Shown piece by piece: positions 22,652-23,329 of a stretch of 23,329 bases of DNA. The notes under the pieces were generated by a model. That model did no database searches, was not told the DNA's origin, and worked only from the letters and a program-made list of their open reading frames with translations. The position numbers were made by a program, and so were the translations under genes. This stretch comes from Deltaproteobacteria bacterium (GTDB lineage: Bacteria; Myxococcota_A; UBA9160; UBA4427). Position 1 is the first letter of the stretch, and the number at the start of each line of letters is the position of its first letter. The stretch lies in contig DRKE01000243.1 in assembly GCA_011051925.1 (NCBI GenBank), positions 1-23,329 of the forward strand. Direction: 5' to 3'.

Positions 22652-23329
22652 GCAGCACGACGAGGTCCGGCTCCCAACCCTCTTCCGAAAGGACGTTGGC
22701 GACCTCGGCCGCCTCGGCCATCGATCCGAGGGACATGACATAGACGTCGAAGCGTTCGTTTCCGGCCACCGACCAGGACTGGACCTTCGTCTCGTGACCG
22801 CGGAGATGGAGCCCCTCGGCGATCGCCTTCGCGTCGTCTTCACGAGAGCGGGTCGTCACGCGAACACCGAAGGGAGCGGCCTCCTCGGCCAGGGGGAGAT
22901 TCGTTTCCCGCGCGTTCTGGCGTTCGAAGGCGAGGCGGCGCCGGATCGAATCCGCGACGAGTTCGGCGGGCGACGAGACGCGATGGGCGCGCGCGGCGAT
23001 CACGAGCCGGACGTCTTCGTCGAGCTCGACGTCGCGAGAGAAGAGCCAGCCGAAAAAGGGGAGATCCGAGAGCCAGGGAACCCCCGACCGGCCCCGGGTC
23101 TCCTTCTTCCGCCGATTGAGCGCGAGGACGGCGGTTTCGCCATCATCGAGCCGCGCGCTGGCCGTCAGCTTCTGTTCGACGAAAGTGGGGCCGACCTTCG
23201 TGATGTCGCCGGCCAGCGACGGCGCGATCGAGGAGATCTCGACGTCGAGGTCGAGCTGGATCCGGCCGCGATGCCCGGCCTTCGCCTCGATGTCGAGACG
23301 GATGCCGATATCCGTCCGTTCGAAGCGGA
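22638..23329 (-). CDS. 3' end of a secretin with a C-terminal SPOR-like domain (partial)
   Basis: The minus-strand frame is open from the window edge to the TGA at 22638 (229 residues visible). The first part reads as the C-terminal secretin domain of type II/III secretion, type IV pilus or Tad outer-membrane channels. It has alternating strands (RIQLDLDVEISSIAPSLAG), DDGETAVLALN, and the signature VPWLSDLPFFGWLF followed by the closing strand DEDVRLVIAARAHR. After a charged helical linker (about 115-150), the final 75 residues resemble a SPOR domain: FGVRVTTRSREDDAKAIAEG and FDVYVMSLGSMAEAAEVANV. SPOR domains bind denuded peptidoglycan. A GTG at 23003 could be mistaken for the start, but the coding signal continues upstream without a break. 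Which secretion system it serves is not visible. Confidence 0.78.
   Translation of the reverse strand, partial: RFERTDIGIRLDIEAKAGHRGRIQLDLDVEISSIAPSLAGDITKVGPTFVEQKLTASARLDDGETAVLALNRRKKETRGRSGVPWLSDLPFFGWLFSRDVELDEDVRLVIAARAHRVSSPAELVADSIRRRLAFERQNARETNLPLAEEAAPFGVRVTTRSREDDAKAIAEGLHLRGHETKVQSWSVAGNERFDVYVMSLGSMAEAAEVANVLSEEGWEPDLVVLPTRS

Overview
The window is high-GC DNA (roughly 65% G+C, third codon positions mostly G or C) from a Gram-negative bacterium. The signs are lipoproteins with lipoboxes, a Tat signal, a secretin, ExbB/ExbD-type channel proteins and c-type heme motifs. A class I (archaeal-type) lysyl-tRNA synthetase, a soluble quinohemoprotein dehydrogenase, and Planctomycete/Myxococcota-style DUF1501 and surface-cytochrome proteins point to an environmental deltaproteobacterial-type lineage (Myxococcota, Binatota or similar). 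That placement is an inference from gene content only.

Left part (1-6018): the tail of a DUF4143-type ATPase, probably frame-damaged; argC (type 2 N-acetyl-gamma-glutamyl-phosphate reductase); a secreted PQQ dehydrogenase with a C-terminal cytochrome c domain; an ECF-type sigma factor preceded by three CRP/FNR-like operators and a 5' hairpin; and, convergent to it, the class I LysRS gene.

Centre (6231-16602, minus strand): eight genes in one tightly packed run. In transcription order they are a periplasmic mono-heme protein, a lipoprotein with a heme motif and a LamG domain, a Tat-exported DUF1501-like protein, an ExbD-like protein, a TonB-like protein with a long Pro-rich linker and an unusual four-cysteine C-terminal domain, a 707-aa secreted helical protein, a small lipoprotein, and an ExbB/TolQ-like channel protein. 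Three junctions overlap by 1-4 bases. The set looks like a proton-motive-force-driven envelope machine joined to surface or periplasmic redox/adhesion proteins. It is the best candidate here for an undescribed system.

A 463-base divergent regulatory region (16603-17065) holds a fourth CRP-like palindrome and two other inverted repeats. It separates the operon from a plus-strand redox cluster (17066-22651): a DsbD/ScsB-type transmembrane thiol reductase, a TlpA-like thioredoxin, a tiny DUF4266 lipoprotein ending in a Gly/Cys tail, a DUF3570 outer-membrane-type protein with SGAS and SGAT motifs, and a divergent ApbE-type FMN transferase. The DUF3570 gene appears to have lost its natural start codon (AAG where ATG is expected after a perfect Shine-Dalgarno).

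The right edge (22638-23329, minus) is the 3' end of a secretin carrying an unusual C-terminal SPOR-like domain. I see no tRNA, rRNA, CRISPR array, insertion sequence or phage gene.
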